Positions 1 through 7,518 of a stretch of DNA of 64,000 bases are shown here, piece after piece. A program made the translations under genes and the position numbers. The DNA lies in assembly GCA_016930595.1 (NCBI GenBank), contig JAFGGJ010000054.1, forward strand, positions 1-64,000. The letters are read 5' to 3'. Each line of letters starts with the position of its first letter. Position 1 is the stretch's first letter. This stretch comes from Planctomycetota bacterium (lineage in GTDB: Bacteria; Planctomycetota; SZUA-567; JAFGGJ01). The notes below the pieces were generated by a model. That model saw only the letters and a list, made by a program, of their open reading frames with translations, did not search any database and was not told where the DNA came from.

Positions 1-141
1 ATAAAAAACCGGAAGACTTCTGTATCTCCTCCCGCAGCAAGGAGAAAAAAGTTAATTCTGTTGTGCTGAAAACAGTGAAATTATGCCGCATACACAAAAC
101 AGTTTGTCGTGCAGGCGGGGTGGGGATGGCAGGTGATGGGG

Positions 142-1188
142 TCAAGAGAGCCAGGGGGCGTAGGAGGCCGGGGGAAGGCTGGAGCGGAGGGAGTTGAGGT
201 CGTGCACCAGCGAGCGGAAAGTATCCGGGAGAAGGGCCTGGTCGCCGTCGCAGAGGGCGTCTTCCGGGCGGGAGTGGACTTCGACAATAATGCCATCGGC
301 GCCCGCCGCGACGGCGGCGAGTGCGAGGAACGGAACGAGCCACGCCTGCCCCGCGGCATGGCTGGGATCCACGATGACCGGGAGGTGGGAGAGGCGTTTG
401 AGGATAGGGACGGCGGAGACGTCGAGGGTGAAGCGGGTGGCTTTTTCGAAGGTGCGGATACCGCGTTCGCAGAGAACGACGCCGTGGTTGCCCATGGACA
501 TGACGTATTCGGCGGACATAAGGAGTTCTTCGACGGTGGAAGCGAGGCCGCGCTTGAGGAGGACGGGTTTCGTGGTGCGGCCGACTTCCATGAGAAGGTC
601 GAAGTTCTGCATGTTGCGTGCGCCGACCTGGAACATGTCGACGTAATCGAGGCAGGTTTCGACCTGGCGGACGTTGCGGACTTCGGAGACGACCGGGAGG
701 CCGAACCTGTCGCCGGCTTCGCGCAGGAATTTAAGGCCGTCGACGCCGAGGCCCTGGAAGGCATAGGGGCTGGTGCGGGGCTTGAAGGCGCCGCCGCGCA
801 GAAGGTGCGCGCCCGAGTCCTTGACGGAAGAGGCTATTTCGTCGAGGAGCGGTGCGTTTTCGACGGCGCAGGGGCCGGCCATGACGGTGAGTGAGCCTGA
901 GCCGATTTCGACGAGGGGGACGGAGCCGCCGCCGACCTTGACGACGGAACCTTGAGGATGCGTTTCACGAGCGGCCATGCGGTAGGGCTTGACGACGGGC
1001 ATGACGCGTTCCACGCCGGAGACGGCCTGGAACGGAAGGGGCTCGATCCTGGCTTCATCGCCGATGCAGCCGATAATGGTGCGTTCGACGCCGCGGCTGA
1101 CATGGGCCTTGAGGCCATGTTTTTCGATAAGGGAGACGACGTGGGCGAGCTGGTCGTCGGAGGCGCCCTGTTTCATGACGATGATCAT
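142..1188 (-). CDS. aroF: 3-deoxy-7-phosphoheptulonate (DAHP) synthase, type I-beta
   Basis: Catalyses the first step of the shikimate pathway, condensing phosphoenolpyruvate with erythrose-4-phosphate in the cytosol. The 348-residue protein has an N-terminal ferredoxin-like regulatory segment (about residues 1-75), as in the Thermotoga-type enzyme, then a TIM barrel. Family motifs seen are MAGPCAVEN, LRGGAFKPRTSPYAFQG, QVGARNMQN and VIVDPSHAAG. It lies 30 bp downstream of pheA on the same strand, so the two probably form one operon for aromatic amino-acid synthesis. The N-terminal domain in this family usually mediates Tyr/Phe feedback; which effector acts here cannot be read from sequence. 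Identification is secure. Confidence 0.96.
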   Translation of the reverse strand: MIIVMKQGASDDQLAHVVSLIEKHGLKAHVSRGVERTIIGCIGDEARIEPLPFQAVSGVERVMPVVKPYRMAARETHPQGSVVKVGGGSVPLVEIGSGSLTVMAGPCAVENAPLLDEIASSVKDSGAHLLRGGAFKPRTSPYAFQGLGVDGLKFLREAGDRFGLPVVSEVRNVRQVETCLDYVDMFQVGARNMQNFDLLMEVGRTTKPVLLKRGLASTVEELLMSAEYVMSMGNHGVVLCERGIRTFEKATRFTLDVSAVPILKRLSHLPVIVDPSHAAGQAWLVPFLALAAVAAGADGIIVEVHSRPEDALCDGDQALLPDTFRSLVHDLNSLRSSLPPASYAPWLS

Positions 1189-1218
1189 CTCTGCAACTCC
1201 CGGTTACGGAAGGGGACG

Positions 1219-2361
1219 TCAGGCTGGGGGCCGGTCGGCTTCCGGGACAGGCATGGAATCCGCCCTGGGATATGAGCCGAGGACATCGAGGTAGGCGCAG
1301 CTTGACTTGACGGCGTCGAGAACCTTCCTGACGGGGGGGTCATCTGCGTGGCCTTCGAGGTCGATAAAGAAGACGTAATCCCAGGTGCGGCGGCGGCCGG
1401 GGCGGCTTTCGATGCGGGTGAGATTGACGCCCGCGGATTCGAAGGGTTCGAGGATATGGTGGAGAGCGCCGACTTCGTCTTTGATGGAAAGGGCGACGGA
1501 AGTCTTGTCATTGCCGCTGGGGGGCCCGGATTCACGTGCGATGACGAGAAAGCGCGTGATGTTGCGGGGGTTGTCTTCGATATTGCGGCGGACGATGGAG
1601 AGGCCGTAGATTTCAGCGGCGACTTCGCCGGCGACGGCGCAGGAGCGGGGTTCTTCGCGCACACGAATGGCGGCGTCGACGGTGCTGGCGACGGGGACGA
1701 GTTCGGCGTGATGGAGTTCGGAGCCGAGGAACCTGCGGCACTGCGCGAGGGCCTGGGGGTGGGAATAGACGCGGGAAACTGAAGACAGGTCGATGTCGGA
1801 GCGGGCGGCCATGAGATGGTGGTGGATGGGGAGATAGATTTCGCTGCAGATGCGCGGGGAGCTGCTGATGAACATGTCGAGCGTGAGATTGACGCCGCCT
1901 TCGGTCGAGTTTTCGACGGGGACGACGCCGTAGTCGGCGAGGGCTTTTTCGACGGAGTCGAAGACATCCTCAATGCCTGCACACGGGACGTAATGGATAC
2001 TGCGGCCGAACTGCCTGAGGGCGGCCTGGTGGGTGAAGGTGCCTTCCTTGCCGAAGTAGGCGACGGATGTCTTTCGCTGGAGGGATATGGTGGCGGACAT
2101 GATCTCGCGAAAGATGCTCTGGAGCGCGTGGTTGGGCAGCGGGCCGGTGTTCAGACGGAAGAGGTGTTCGTAGACGGCCTTTTCCCTGGCGGGGACGTAG
2201 ACGCTGCCGGAACCTTTGAGATCGCCGATATCAAAGGCGGCGGCGGCGCGTTCGTTGAGGAGACGGACGAGCTCTTCATCGATGGCGTCGATGCGCTTTC
2301 TGAGGTCATCAATATCGGGCAAAACGGGATCCTTTCGGAACAACGGGGCGGCTGGATACAT
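1219..2361 (-). CDS. pheA: Bifunctional chorismate mutase / prephenate dehydratase (P-protein)
   Basis: Converts chorismate to prephenate and then phenylpyruvate, the committed route to phenylalanine. The 380-residue protein has an AroQ-type chorismate mutase helix bundle (about residues 12-95, beginning IDDLRKRIDAIDEELVRLL), a prephenate dehydratase domain (SVAYFGKEGTFTHQAA through NITRFLVIA with the conserved TRF) and a C-terminal ACT domain carrying the ESRP phenylalanine-binding motif. I placed the start at the ATG at 2361, a few residues before the mutase domain. The frame stays open far upstream, but that extension has no family similarity and crosses the divergent PilZ gene. First gene of the pheA-aroF pair. 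Confidence 0.95.
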   Translation of the reverse strand: MYPAAPLFRKDPVLPDIDDLRKRIDAIDEELVRLLNERAAAAFDIGDLKGSGSVYVPAREKAVYEHLFRLNTGPLPNHALQSIFREIMSATISLQRKTSVAYFGKEGTFTHQAALRQFGRSIHYVPCAGIEDVFDSVEKALADYGVVPVENSTEGGVNLTLDMFISSSPRICSEIYLPIHHHLMAARSDIDLSSVSRVYSHPQALAQCRRFLGSELHHAELVPVASTVDAAIRVREEPRSCAVAGEVAAEIYGLSIVRRNIEDNPRNITRFLVIARESGPPSGNDKTSVALSIKDEVGALHHILEPFESAGVNLTRIESRPGRRRTWDYVFFIDLEGHADDPPVRKVLDAVKSSCAYLDVLGSYPRADSMPVPEADRPPA

Positions 2362-2422
2362 TATGTCGATGCGGGAGCGCGTGTAAAGCGCCTGCAGGAG
2401 CGCCCTGGAAAGGACAAGATGT

Positions 2423-2451
2423 TTGCGGGCGGCATCGGCCGAGGGTATACT
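2423..2451 (+). promoter_or_regulatory. Sigma70-like promoter of the PilZ gene
   Basis: TTGCGG (2423-2428), 17-bp spacer, TATACT (2446-2451). It lies 43 bp before the PilZ ATG in the gap between that gene and the divergent pheA. Confidence 0.5.
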
Positions 2452-2493
2452 CATGCACGCCGGCCGGGAGCCGTCAGGAAAGCAGGGGAGACG

Positions 2494-3102
2494 ATGGCAG
2501 GAATTGAAGAATACGGTGCGGAGGGCGGGAGGCCGCGGCGGAAACAGAAGAAGGCGGAGGCCAAGCCGAAGCCGCCGCCGGCCAAGAAGAAAGTGCCGGT
2601 GAACCCGTCGGGGATATTCAAGGCGGTGGACGTACCGAAAGTGCTGCGGGAACCGGGGGATTTCAAGCCGCGCCTGGACGTGAACATGAACCAGGTAAAC
2701 CGCGACCACATGAGGGTGCGGATATACGAGGACATCGTGGTGGCGTACAAGTTCCTGAAGCGCGCGGACGGGACGGCGGCATCGGGAGTGCTGAAGGGGG
2801 AACTGCTGGACATTAGCGAGGGGGGCCTGCAGTTCGAGGGGGAACTGGCGGAGGGGGTGGAGATCGGAGCGCTGAAGGCCGGCGACATCCTGGTGGGAAT
2901 GAACGTGTTCCTGCCGTACGTGGACGGCAGGATGAAGGTGCTGGGGCAGGTGACGTGGCAGAAAGCCGGGGAAACGGAAAAAACTCTGAAAATGGGCGTG
3001 CGGTTCATAGACATGGACGATGCGGCGCGCGCGGTGCTGAAGGCGTACTTCATATCGAGCCAGATGCCGGGCAGAAGGAAGAAACCTCCGGAACCGGACT
3101 GA
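2494..3102 (+). CDS. PilZ-domain protein, probable c-di-GMP receptor
   Basis: A 202-residue protein with a Lys/Pro-rich, probably disordered N-terminus (about residues 13-38) and a PilZ domain from about residue 68. Both c-di-GMP-binding signatures are present: RxxxR (RDHMR, residues 70-74) and DxSxxG (DISEGG, residues 106-111). The beta-barrel continues through VLGQVTW and MGVRFIDMD. The start is the ATG preceded by AGGGGAG. PilZ proteins usually pass a c-di-GMP signal to motility, polysaccharide or pilus machinery; no such partner is adjacent, although pseudopilin genes lie 6 kb away. The family is secure, the target unknown. Confidence 0.88.
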   Translation: MAGIEEYGAEGGRPRRKQKKAEAKPKPPPAKKKVPVNPSGIFKAVDVPKVLREPGDFKPRLDVNMNQVNRDHMRVRIYEDIVVAYKFLKRADGTAASGVLKGELLDISEGGLQFEGELAEGVEIGALKAGDILVGMNVFLPYVDGRMKVLGQVTWQKAGETEKTLKMGVRFIDMDDAARAVLKAYFISSQMPGRRKKPPEPD

Positions 3103-3148
3103 GGAAGAGAAACGGCAAGGCGGACATCGCAGGAGAAACCGGGCGGAT

Positions 3149-3694
3149 ATGGAAAGTCCAGAACGCGAGATACACAAACTCACCGGCAAGGTCGGGCACA
3201 GGGAGCTGCTGGAGATACTGGAAGCAGCCAACAGGACACTGTCGATAGCGGCGCTGTCGCCGTGGGCAATGATAGTAGTGGAGCCGCCGTTTCCGGAAGC
3301 GGCATACAAGGGCGGCGTGGAAATGGCGACGCCGCTGGAGCTGGCGGCGGAAGACCTTGTGGCGGAAGCCGGCGCGCTGATAGTGATACTGGAGGAGAAG
3401 AACCGGCCCGGGGCGGCGAGCGCGGCGTGGGGCGCGGCATGCGTGATATCGGAAGCGGCGCACACACGTGGGCTGGAATGCGTGACGTACGTGCCCCAAG
3501 ATGAAAACGGGATGATGGAGTATTTCCGGGCGCCGTCATGGTACAGGCCCGCGCACGTGGTGGCGATAGGGCGGCCCGGGGAGACAATGGGGACGTACGT
3601 GACGAAGCCGATGGACACGTGCGTGATATTCCACAGGAACGGCGAAAACCGCACGCTGGCCAGGGAACTGGAAGGGGAAAGCGGGGAGCCTTAG
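3149..3694 (+). CDS. Nitroreductase-like fold protein, divergent
   Basis: A 181-residue protein I cannot assign firmly. The order of segments resembles the nitroreductase fold: RELLEILEAANRTLS, then SPWAMIVVE (the position of the FMN-contacting N-Q-P-W segment), an A-x-W-G-A-A helix followed by SEAAHTRGLEC (usual helix 'LAAhalGL'), and AHVVAIGRPGE (usual 'lvaiGyP'). The normal N-terminal R-R-S-x-R FMN motif is not evident, so cofactor binding is doubtful. The 3' end overlaps the convergent flavodoxin-like gene by 4 bp. An FMN-dependent reductase or a degenerate relative is the best guess. Confidence 0.5.
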   Translation: MESPEREIHKLTGKVGHRELLEILEAANRTLSIAALSPWAMIVVEPPFPEAAYKGGVEMATPLELAAEDLVAEAGALIVILEEKNRPGAASAAWGAACVISEAAHTRGLECVTYVPQDENGMMEYFRAPSWYRPAHVVAIGRPGETMGTYVTKPMDTCVIFHRNGENRTLARELEGESGEP

Positions 3695-4260
3695 AGGGCG
3701 CTGAACTTTTCGACGAGCCTGGCGCCGAGGGCGGCGGCTTTCGCCAGGGCGCCGCTGTCGGCGGCGGCATCGCCGGGGCCGGAGAGGTTGGGGAAACCTG
3801 CGACTTCCCTGTAATCGAAATCGCCGAACCACAGCAGATAGCCGGAGTAGACTTCAAGGGCGCGGACATAGTCGTCGCGTTCCGTATCGGCCCAGGTAGC
3901 GATGACGGCGGCGGCGCGTTTGCGCGGGAGACGGCCGCCGGTCTTGCTGAAAGGCCTGAGGCGGTCAAAGAAGGATTTGAACCGGCCGGAGACGTTGTCG
4001 TAATAGATGGGGCTGGCGAGGACGAGAATGTCGGAGTCCCTGATGCGGTCGTGGACGGCGGTCATGCCGTCCTCGATATGGCATTTGCCTCGAGGCACAC
4101 AGTAGTCGCAGCCCACACAGCAGGAGAAATCGACGTCGAAAAGGCGGATGACGCCGCCGGATTCGGCGCCGGAGCAGACGGCGGCGTCGAGAAGGGCGGC
4201 GAGAAGCGTTTCGGAGTTGCCGCCTTTTCTGCCGCTGCCGGAAATGGCGAGGATGCGCAT
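3691..4260 (-). CDS. Flavodoxin-family NAD(P)H-dependent oxidoreductase
   Basis: A 189-residue flavodoxin-fold protein of the NADPH-dependent FMN reductase type. It starts MRILAISGSGRKGGNSETLL, the phosphate-binding loop for FMN, and carries a C-x-x-C-D-x-C cluster (CCVGCDYC, then GKC about 6 residues on) typical of the iron-sulfur flavoprotein-like subfamily. ASPIYYDNVSGRFKSFFDR is the usual second FMN-contact region. A good RBS (AAAGGAG) precedes the ATG and a perfect -10 box (TATAAT on the minus strand at 4287-4292) lies just upstream. It is convergent with the nitroreductase-like gene; whether the two cooperate in redox chemistry is inference. Confidence 0.82.
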   Translation of the reverse strand: MRILAISGSGRKGGNSETLLAALLDAAVCSGAESGGVIRLFDVDFSCCVGCDYCVPRGKCHIEDGMTAVHDRIRDSDILVLASPIYYDNVSGRFKSFFDRLRPFSKTGGRLPRKRAAAVIATWADTERDDYVRALEVYSGYLLWFGDFDYREVAGFPNLSGPGDAAADSGALAKAAALGARLVEKFSAL

Positions 4261-4395
4261 GGGGGGCTCCTTTGAACAGCGGGTCCATTATACACGCTGT
4301 GCGCCCGCCCGCACTCCGGCAACGGGTATATTGACCGGCGCTTTCAAGAAACCGTGCCCTGCGCCTTGAGGCCGCGGCCGGAACAACCTATTCGC

Positions 4396-4424
4396 TTGCG
4401 TATGCGGGGCGATGGGGGTAGAAT
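4396..4424 (+). promoter_or_regulatory. Promoter of bioY
   Basis: TTGCGT (4396-4401), 17-bp spacer, TAGAAT (4419-4424), about 20 bp before the bioY start. I saw no BirA-type palindromic biotin operator around it. Confidence 0.5.
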
Positions 4425-4444
4425 CGTGAAGCGAAGGAGATGAC

Positions 4445-5011
4445 ATGCACACGATAGTACAGGGCCTGAGGACGACGACGCTGCCGCGATCGGCGGCGAA
4501 CGTCATACTGGTGGGAGCGTTCGCTGCGGCGACGGCGCTGGGGGCATACGTGCGGATACCGCTGCCGGGAACGATGGTGCCGTTCACGCTGCAGACGTTC
4601 TTCGTGGTGTTCTGCGGGCTGGTGCTCGGGGCCAACAGGGGCATGGCGGCGCAGGCGATATACATCGTGGCGGGAGTGATCGGGATGCCCGTATTCACGA
4701 ATCTCGGCGCGGGGATAGGATATTTTGCAGGGCCGACGGGGGGGTATCTGGTGGGGTTCTTCGTGGCGGCCGCGGCGGCGGGGATGCTGTCGAGGGGGCG
4801 CGGGGCGGCGGGACACTTTCTTGCAGCGCTGGCTGGAACGCTGATAGTGCTGACAATGGGGACGCTGCACCTGTGGGTGGTGCTGAAGGCAAGCCCATGG
4901 AACGCTATGATGCTGGGGTTTGCGCCGTTCATAATAGGGGACTGCATCAAGGCGGCGGCGGCGGCATGGGCGGCGTGGGAGATGAAGAAACGCGGCATAC
5001 TGGCCGACTGA
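4445..5011 (+). CDS. bioY: Biotin transporter BioY (ECF S-component)
   Basis: A 188-residue integral membrane protein with about six hydrophobic segments that captures biotin, alone or with an ECF energising module. BioY hallmarks are visible: VRIPLPGTMVPFTLQTF near the N-terminus, GLVLGANRGMAAQAIYI, and GIGYFAGPTGGYLVGF. The start is the ATG after GAAGGAGATG. No ecfA/ecfT or biotin synthesis gene is near, so the energising subunits must be encoded elsewhere or BioY works alone. It appears monocistronic, with its own promoter upstream and a separate strong -10 box for the next operon. Confidence 0.94.
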   Translation: MHTIVQGLRTTTLPRSAANVILVGAFAAATALGAYVRIPLPGTMVPFTLQTFFVVFCGLVLGANRGMAAQAIYIVAGVIGMPVFTNLGAGIGYFAGPTGGYLVGFFVAAAAAGMLSRGRGAAGHFLAALAGTLIVLTMGTLHLWVVLKASPWNAMMLGFAPFIIGDCIKAAAAAWAAWEMKKRGILAD

Positions 5012-5039
5012 AGAATTTCAATTATCCGCGGAAACGTGT

Positions 5040-5045
5040 TATAAT
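5040..5045 (+). promoter_or_regulatory. -10 box of the PqqD-phosphatase-kinase operon
   Basis: A perfect TATAAT about 50 bp before the first gene. The -35 position (TTCAAT, 5017-5022, spacer 17) matches consensus poorly. Confidence 0.4.
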
Positions 5046-5095
5046 GGAAGAAGGTCCGCGCCCGCAAACGGGCAGACGGGCGGAACGGAGAAACG

Positions 5096-5506
5096 GTGAA
5101 AATGCGAATCAAGAAGGAAACAGCCTACCAGGTGGTGGACGGACAGGTGGTGGCGGTGCCGGGCCGCGGGGACAGGGTATACCTGATGGACGCGGCGGCG
5201 ACGGCACTCTGGGAAAGGCTGGTCGAAGGTGTGGACGCCGGGGACCTTGGGGAGGAAGAGCTGAGGTATGCGCAGTGCCTGGCAGGGAAAGGGCTGGCGG
5301 AGAAGGACGGTACGGTGGAAGGCCCGGAAGGACACGCGTGGATAATAAGCGAGGAGCCGGTCGAAGTGATGGCAGCGCTGTGCGATTCTTCAAGGATAGG
5401 CAGCGGGGGAACCAACCCCGGGCAGGGACAGGGCCCGCCGATCACACCGCCGGGGCACGCGGGCAAGTGCCGGACGTTCGGATCGTGCCAGCTGGCGTTC
5501 GAGTAA
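5096..5506 (+). CDS. PqqD-like (RiPP recognition element) protein with Gly/Pro/Cys tail
   Basis: A 136-residue protein. Residues 1-75 follow the PqqD winged-helix pattern: a short beta-hairpin (AYQVVDGQVVAVPG), then VYLMDAAATALWERLVEG (the usual 'LN.tga.iw.ll.g' helix) and a terminal helix ending GLAEKDG. PqqD domains bind leader peptides for radical-SAM and other RiPP enzymes. The last 35 residues are low complexity (GGTNPGQGQGPPITPPGHAG) and end with a C-x6-C pair (GKCRTFGSCQLAFE), unlike standard PqqD. The GTG at 5096 has a GGAG five bases upstream; ATG 5102 is the alternative. It leads an operon with a phosphatase and a kinase, and no maturase is present. Family assignment moderate, function unknown. 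Confidence 0.55.
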   Translation: MKMRIKKETAYQVVDGQVVAVPGRGDRVYLMDAAATALWERLVEGVDAGDLGEEELRYAQCLAGKGLAEKDGTVEGPEGHAWIISEEPVEVMAALCDSSRIGSGGTNPGQGQGPPITPPGHAGKCRTFGSCQLAFE

Positions 5507-5578
5507 CGGGGGCGGTTGCAGGGGGAGGCGGAACAGGATAATATTCAGCGAGGCGGAGTTCCGCGCGACAGGGGAGGC

Positions 5579-6094
5579 ATGGCGGGAATATACGAGATAC
5601 TGAACGGAAAACTGTACGGCTCGCAGCGGCCCGGGCGTGGCCCGTCAGCGGAGAAATTCGCCAGGCAGGCGGAGAAGCTGAACGTATTGTGCGTGATATC
5701 GCTGCAGAGCACGCCGCCGGCAGTTGAACTGGTGAAGAAACTCGGAAACGATAACATAAAGTACGTGCACGTGCCGGTGGCGGACTTCACTCCGCCGAGC
5801 GAGGAAGACATGGAGATAGTGCGAGCATGCTACCGTGAGAGCCGGAAGGCCGGGAAGGCGCTGCTGTTGCACTGCACGGCCGGATTCGGGAGGACGGGAA
5901 CGGCGGCGGCGGCGCTGCTGGCGACCGAAGAAGGGATGGATGCGAGAAAGGCAATGAAGCTGGTGCGGGAGGCCCGGCCCGGAGCAGTGGAAACGCCGGC
6001 GCAGGAGGAATTCATACTCGAATACGCCGGGAAAGCGGCAACGGCGGCGTACAGGCAGAAACAGAAACGCAGGAAGAAAGATGGCAAAGCGTAA
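5579..6094 (+). CDS. Dual-specificity/tyrosine protein phosphatase
   Basis: A 171-residue cysteine phosphatase. The catalytic P-loop HCTAGFGRTG (C-x5-R) is intact, and the general-acid loop is probably the PVADFTPPSEED segment. The N-terminus (MAGIYEILNGKLYGSQRPG) has the 'nlygSgrP' form common in bacterial DSP-like enzymes. I start it at the ATG at 5579, after AGGGGAGG, rather than the longer open frame. Its 3' end overlaps the Ser/Thr kinase start by 14 bp, so the two are translationally coupled and probably form an opposing kinase-phosphatase pair, a common bacterial arrangement; the substrate is unknown. Confidence 0.88.
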   Translation: MAGIYEILNGKLYGSQRPGRGPSAEKFARQAEKLNVLCVISLQSTPPAVELVKKLGNDNIKYVHVPVADFTPPSEEDMEIVRACYRESRKAGKALLLHCTAGFGRTGTAAAALLATEEGMDARKAMKLVREARPGAVETPAQEEFILEYAGKAATAAYRQKQKRRKKDGKA

Positions 6095-7310
6095 GTTCGA
6101 CATAGCGGCGCTGGCCGTGGACACCGGGCTCGTGACCAGGGAACAGGTCGACAAGGCGATGGTGCGCGCCGGCGGCGAGGAGGACCAGGAAGAGGCGTTC
6201 ATCGAGACGCTGATGAAGAAAGGCTACATAAACGAGGAGCACGCCCGGGTGCTGCGTGTGGCGGCCAACCGGCTGGCCAGGGAAGGGACGAGGAAAGAGA
6301 ACATCCGCATAGGGGGCTACGAGATAATAAGCAAGGTGGGCGAAGGCGGACTGGGGGTGGTGTACAAGGCGAGGCAGATGAGCATGGGCAGGACGGTGGC
6401 GCTGAAGGTCCTGCACCCGAAGTGGGCGAACGACGACGAGTTCAAGAAACGTTTCCTGCTGGAGGCGAGGCTGGTGGGGAGGCTGAGCCACCAGAACCTG
6501 ATCCAGGTCTACGACGTGGGGCGCGACCGCGGGACGCTGTATTTTTCGATGGAGTTCGTGGACGGCAGCACCGTGGAGGAAATGCTGGACATGGAGGGGC
6601 CCCTGTCAATAGAGCAGGCCCTGGACATCACGACGCAGGTGCTGAGGGCGGTGACGTACATATGGCGGCACAAGATAGTGCACAGGGACATAAAGCCCGG
6701 AAACATCATGGTGACAAGGGCGGGGGTGGCAAAACTGGGGGACTTCGGGTTCGTGAAATCTCATTTCGACCCGCTGCTGGCCGACGAGGGAGAAGTGCTG
6801 GGGACGCCGGATTACATAAGCCCCGAGCAGGCGATGGGAAAGGATGACATAGACTTCCGCTCAGACGTGTATTCGCTGGGCGCTACGCTGTACCAGATGG
6901 TGACGGGAAAACCGCCGTTCAGCGGGTCGGGGTCGAGCGTGATGAGGAAGCACATCCGGGAAGACCCGAAGGACGTGAAGCAGATAAAGAGGGACCTGCC
7001 GGATCCGGTGGCGTACATCATAAGGAAAATGATGTCAAAAGACCCGGACGACAGGTACCAGAACACGCAGGAGCTGTTTGAAGACCTGGAAATGGTGAAG
7101 ATAGGACAGGAGCCGCTGACGCAGCGCGAGGAAATAGGGCATTCGACGATAATAAGGGCGATGAGGCTGGAGCGGAGCCGGCTGGAGCGTTCACACCAGC
7201 AGCGGGACCAGATGACGACGGCACTGAAAACGATGAAGTACCTGCTGTATGCGAGTTTTGCAGGAAACGTCCTGCTGATAATAGCGATACTGATAATGGC
7301 ACTGAGATAA
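6081..7310 (+). CDS. Membrane-anchored Ser/Thr protein kinase with N-terminal MshEN-like region
   Basis: A 409-residue Hanks-type kinase. Residues 80-340 form the kinase domain: glycine loop VGEGGLGVV (86-94), ATP-binding Lys109 in VALKVL, catalytic loop HRDIKPGNIM with Asp203, DFG at 221-223 and TPDYISPEQ in the activation segment. The C-terminus has one hydrophobic span (YLLYASFAGNVLLIIAILIM), so it is tail-anchored with no extracellular sensor. Residues 6-66 resemble the helical repeat before GspE/MshE ATPases (DTGLVTREQVDKAM ... LMKKGYINEEHARVL), a module that can bind c-di-GMP. It overlaps the phosphatase by 14 bp. All catalytic residues are present, so it should be active. Confidence 0.93.
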   Translation: MAKRKFDIAALAVDTGLVTREQVDKAMVRAGGEEDQEEAFIETLMKKGYINEEHARVLRVAANRLAREGTRKENIRIGGYEIISKVGEGGLGVVYKARQMSMGRTVALKVLHPKWANDDEFKKRFLLEARLVGRLSHQNLIQVYDVGRDRGTLYFSMEFVDGSTVEEMLDMEGPLSIEQALDITTQVLRAVTYIWRHKIVHRDIKPGNIMVTRAGVAKLGDFGFVKSHFDPLLADEGEVLGTPDYISPEQAMGKDDIDFRSDVYSLGATLYQMVTGKPPFSGSGSSVMRKHIREDPKDVKQIKRDLPDPVAYIIRKMMSKDPDDRYQNTQELFEDLEMVKIGQEPLTQREEIGHSTIIRAMRLERSRLERSHQQRDQMTTALKTMKYLLYASFAGNVLLIIAILIMALR

Positions 7311-7332
7311 CATCCGAAGGGGAAAATGAGTA

Positions 7333-7361
7333 TTGACAGGAAGTGTGGGGCGCGCTATACT
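7333..7361 (+). promoter_or_regulatory. Near-consensus sigma70 promoter with no gene downstream
   Basis: TTGACA (7333-7338), exactly 17 bp, TATACT (7356-7361). It points into the gap before the convergent patatin gene and probably drives the small-RNA candidate below. Confidence 0.65.
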
Positions 7362-7367
7362 GCTATA

Positions 7368-7477
7368 TAGCAGTGCAACGCGCCCCCGTTCGGGGATTGA
7401 GGGAAAGAAGAACGACGGGGAAACAGGCACAGGGAGGCAGCAGGCCCCGCTCAGGACGGAGCGGGGTCGTGCCGTTT
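7368..7477 (+). ncRNA. Candidate small RNA between kinase and patatin genes
   Basis: About 110 nt from the predicted start of the near-consensus promoter to just after a GC-rich hairpin (CCCCGCTC 7445-7452 / GAGCGGGG 7459-7466, flanked by GGCA/TGCC) followed by a short T-run. No credible reading frame with an RBS lies inside. I could not match it to SRP RNA, RNase P RNA, 6S or tmRNA. The terminator is weak (three Ts), so the 3' end is uncertain and the transcript could run antisense into the patatin gene. Confidence 0.4.
7445..7466. terminator. GC-rich hairpin, possible terminator
   Basis: A perfect 8-bp stem with a 6-nt loop between the convergent kinase and patatin genes. It has only a short T-run, so factor-independent termination is uncertain. 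Confidence 0.4.
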
Positions 7478-7518
7478 AAGGGCGGGGAGAAGAAGGCAGC
7501 GCGGCACGGGGAGAGCGG

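Noticed and set aside
2362-3654. Upstream extension of pheA to 811 residues
   Set aside because: The extension has low-complexity Arg/His/Pro sequence, lies opposite the PilZ and nitroreductase-like genes, and PheA normally starts at the mutase domain.
4261-4444. Biotin riboswitch or BirA operator upstream of bioY
   Set aside because: No TTGTAAAC-type dyad was seen; only an ordinary promoter is supported.
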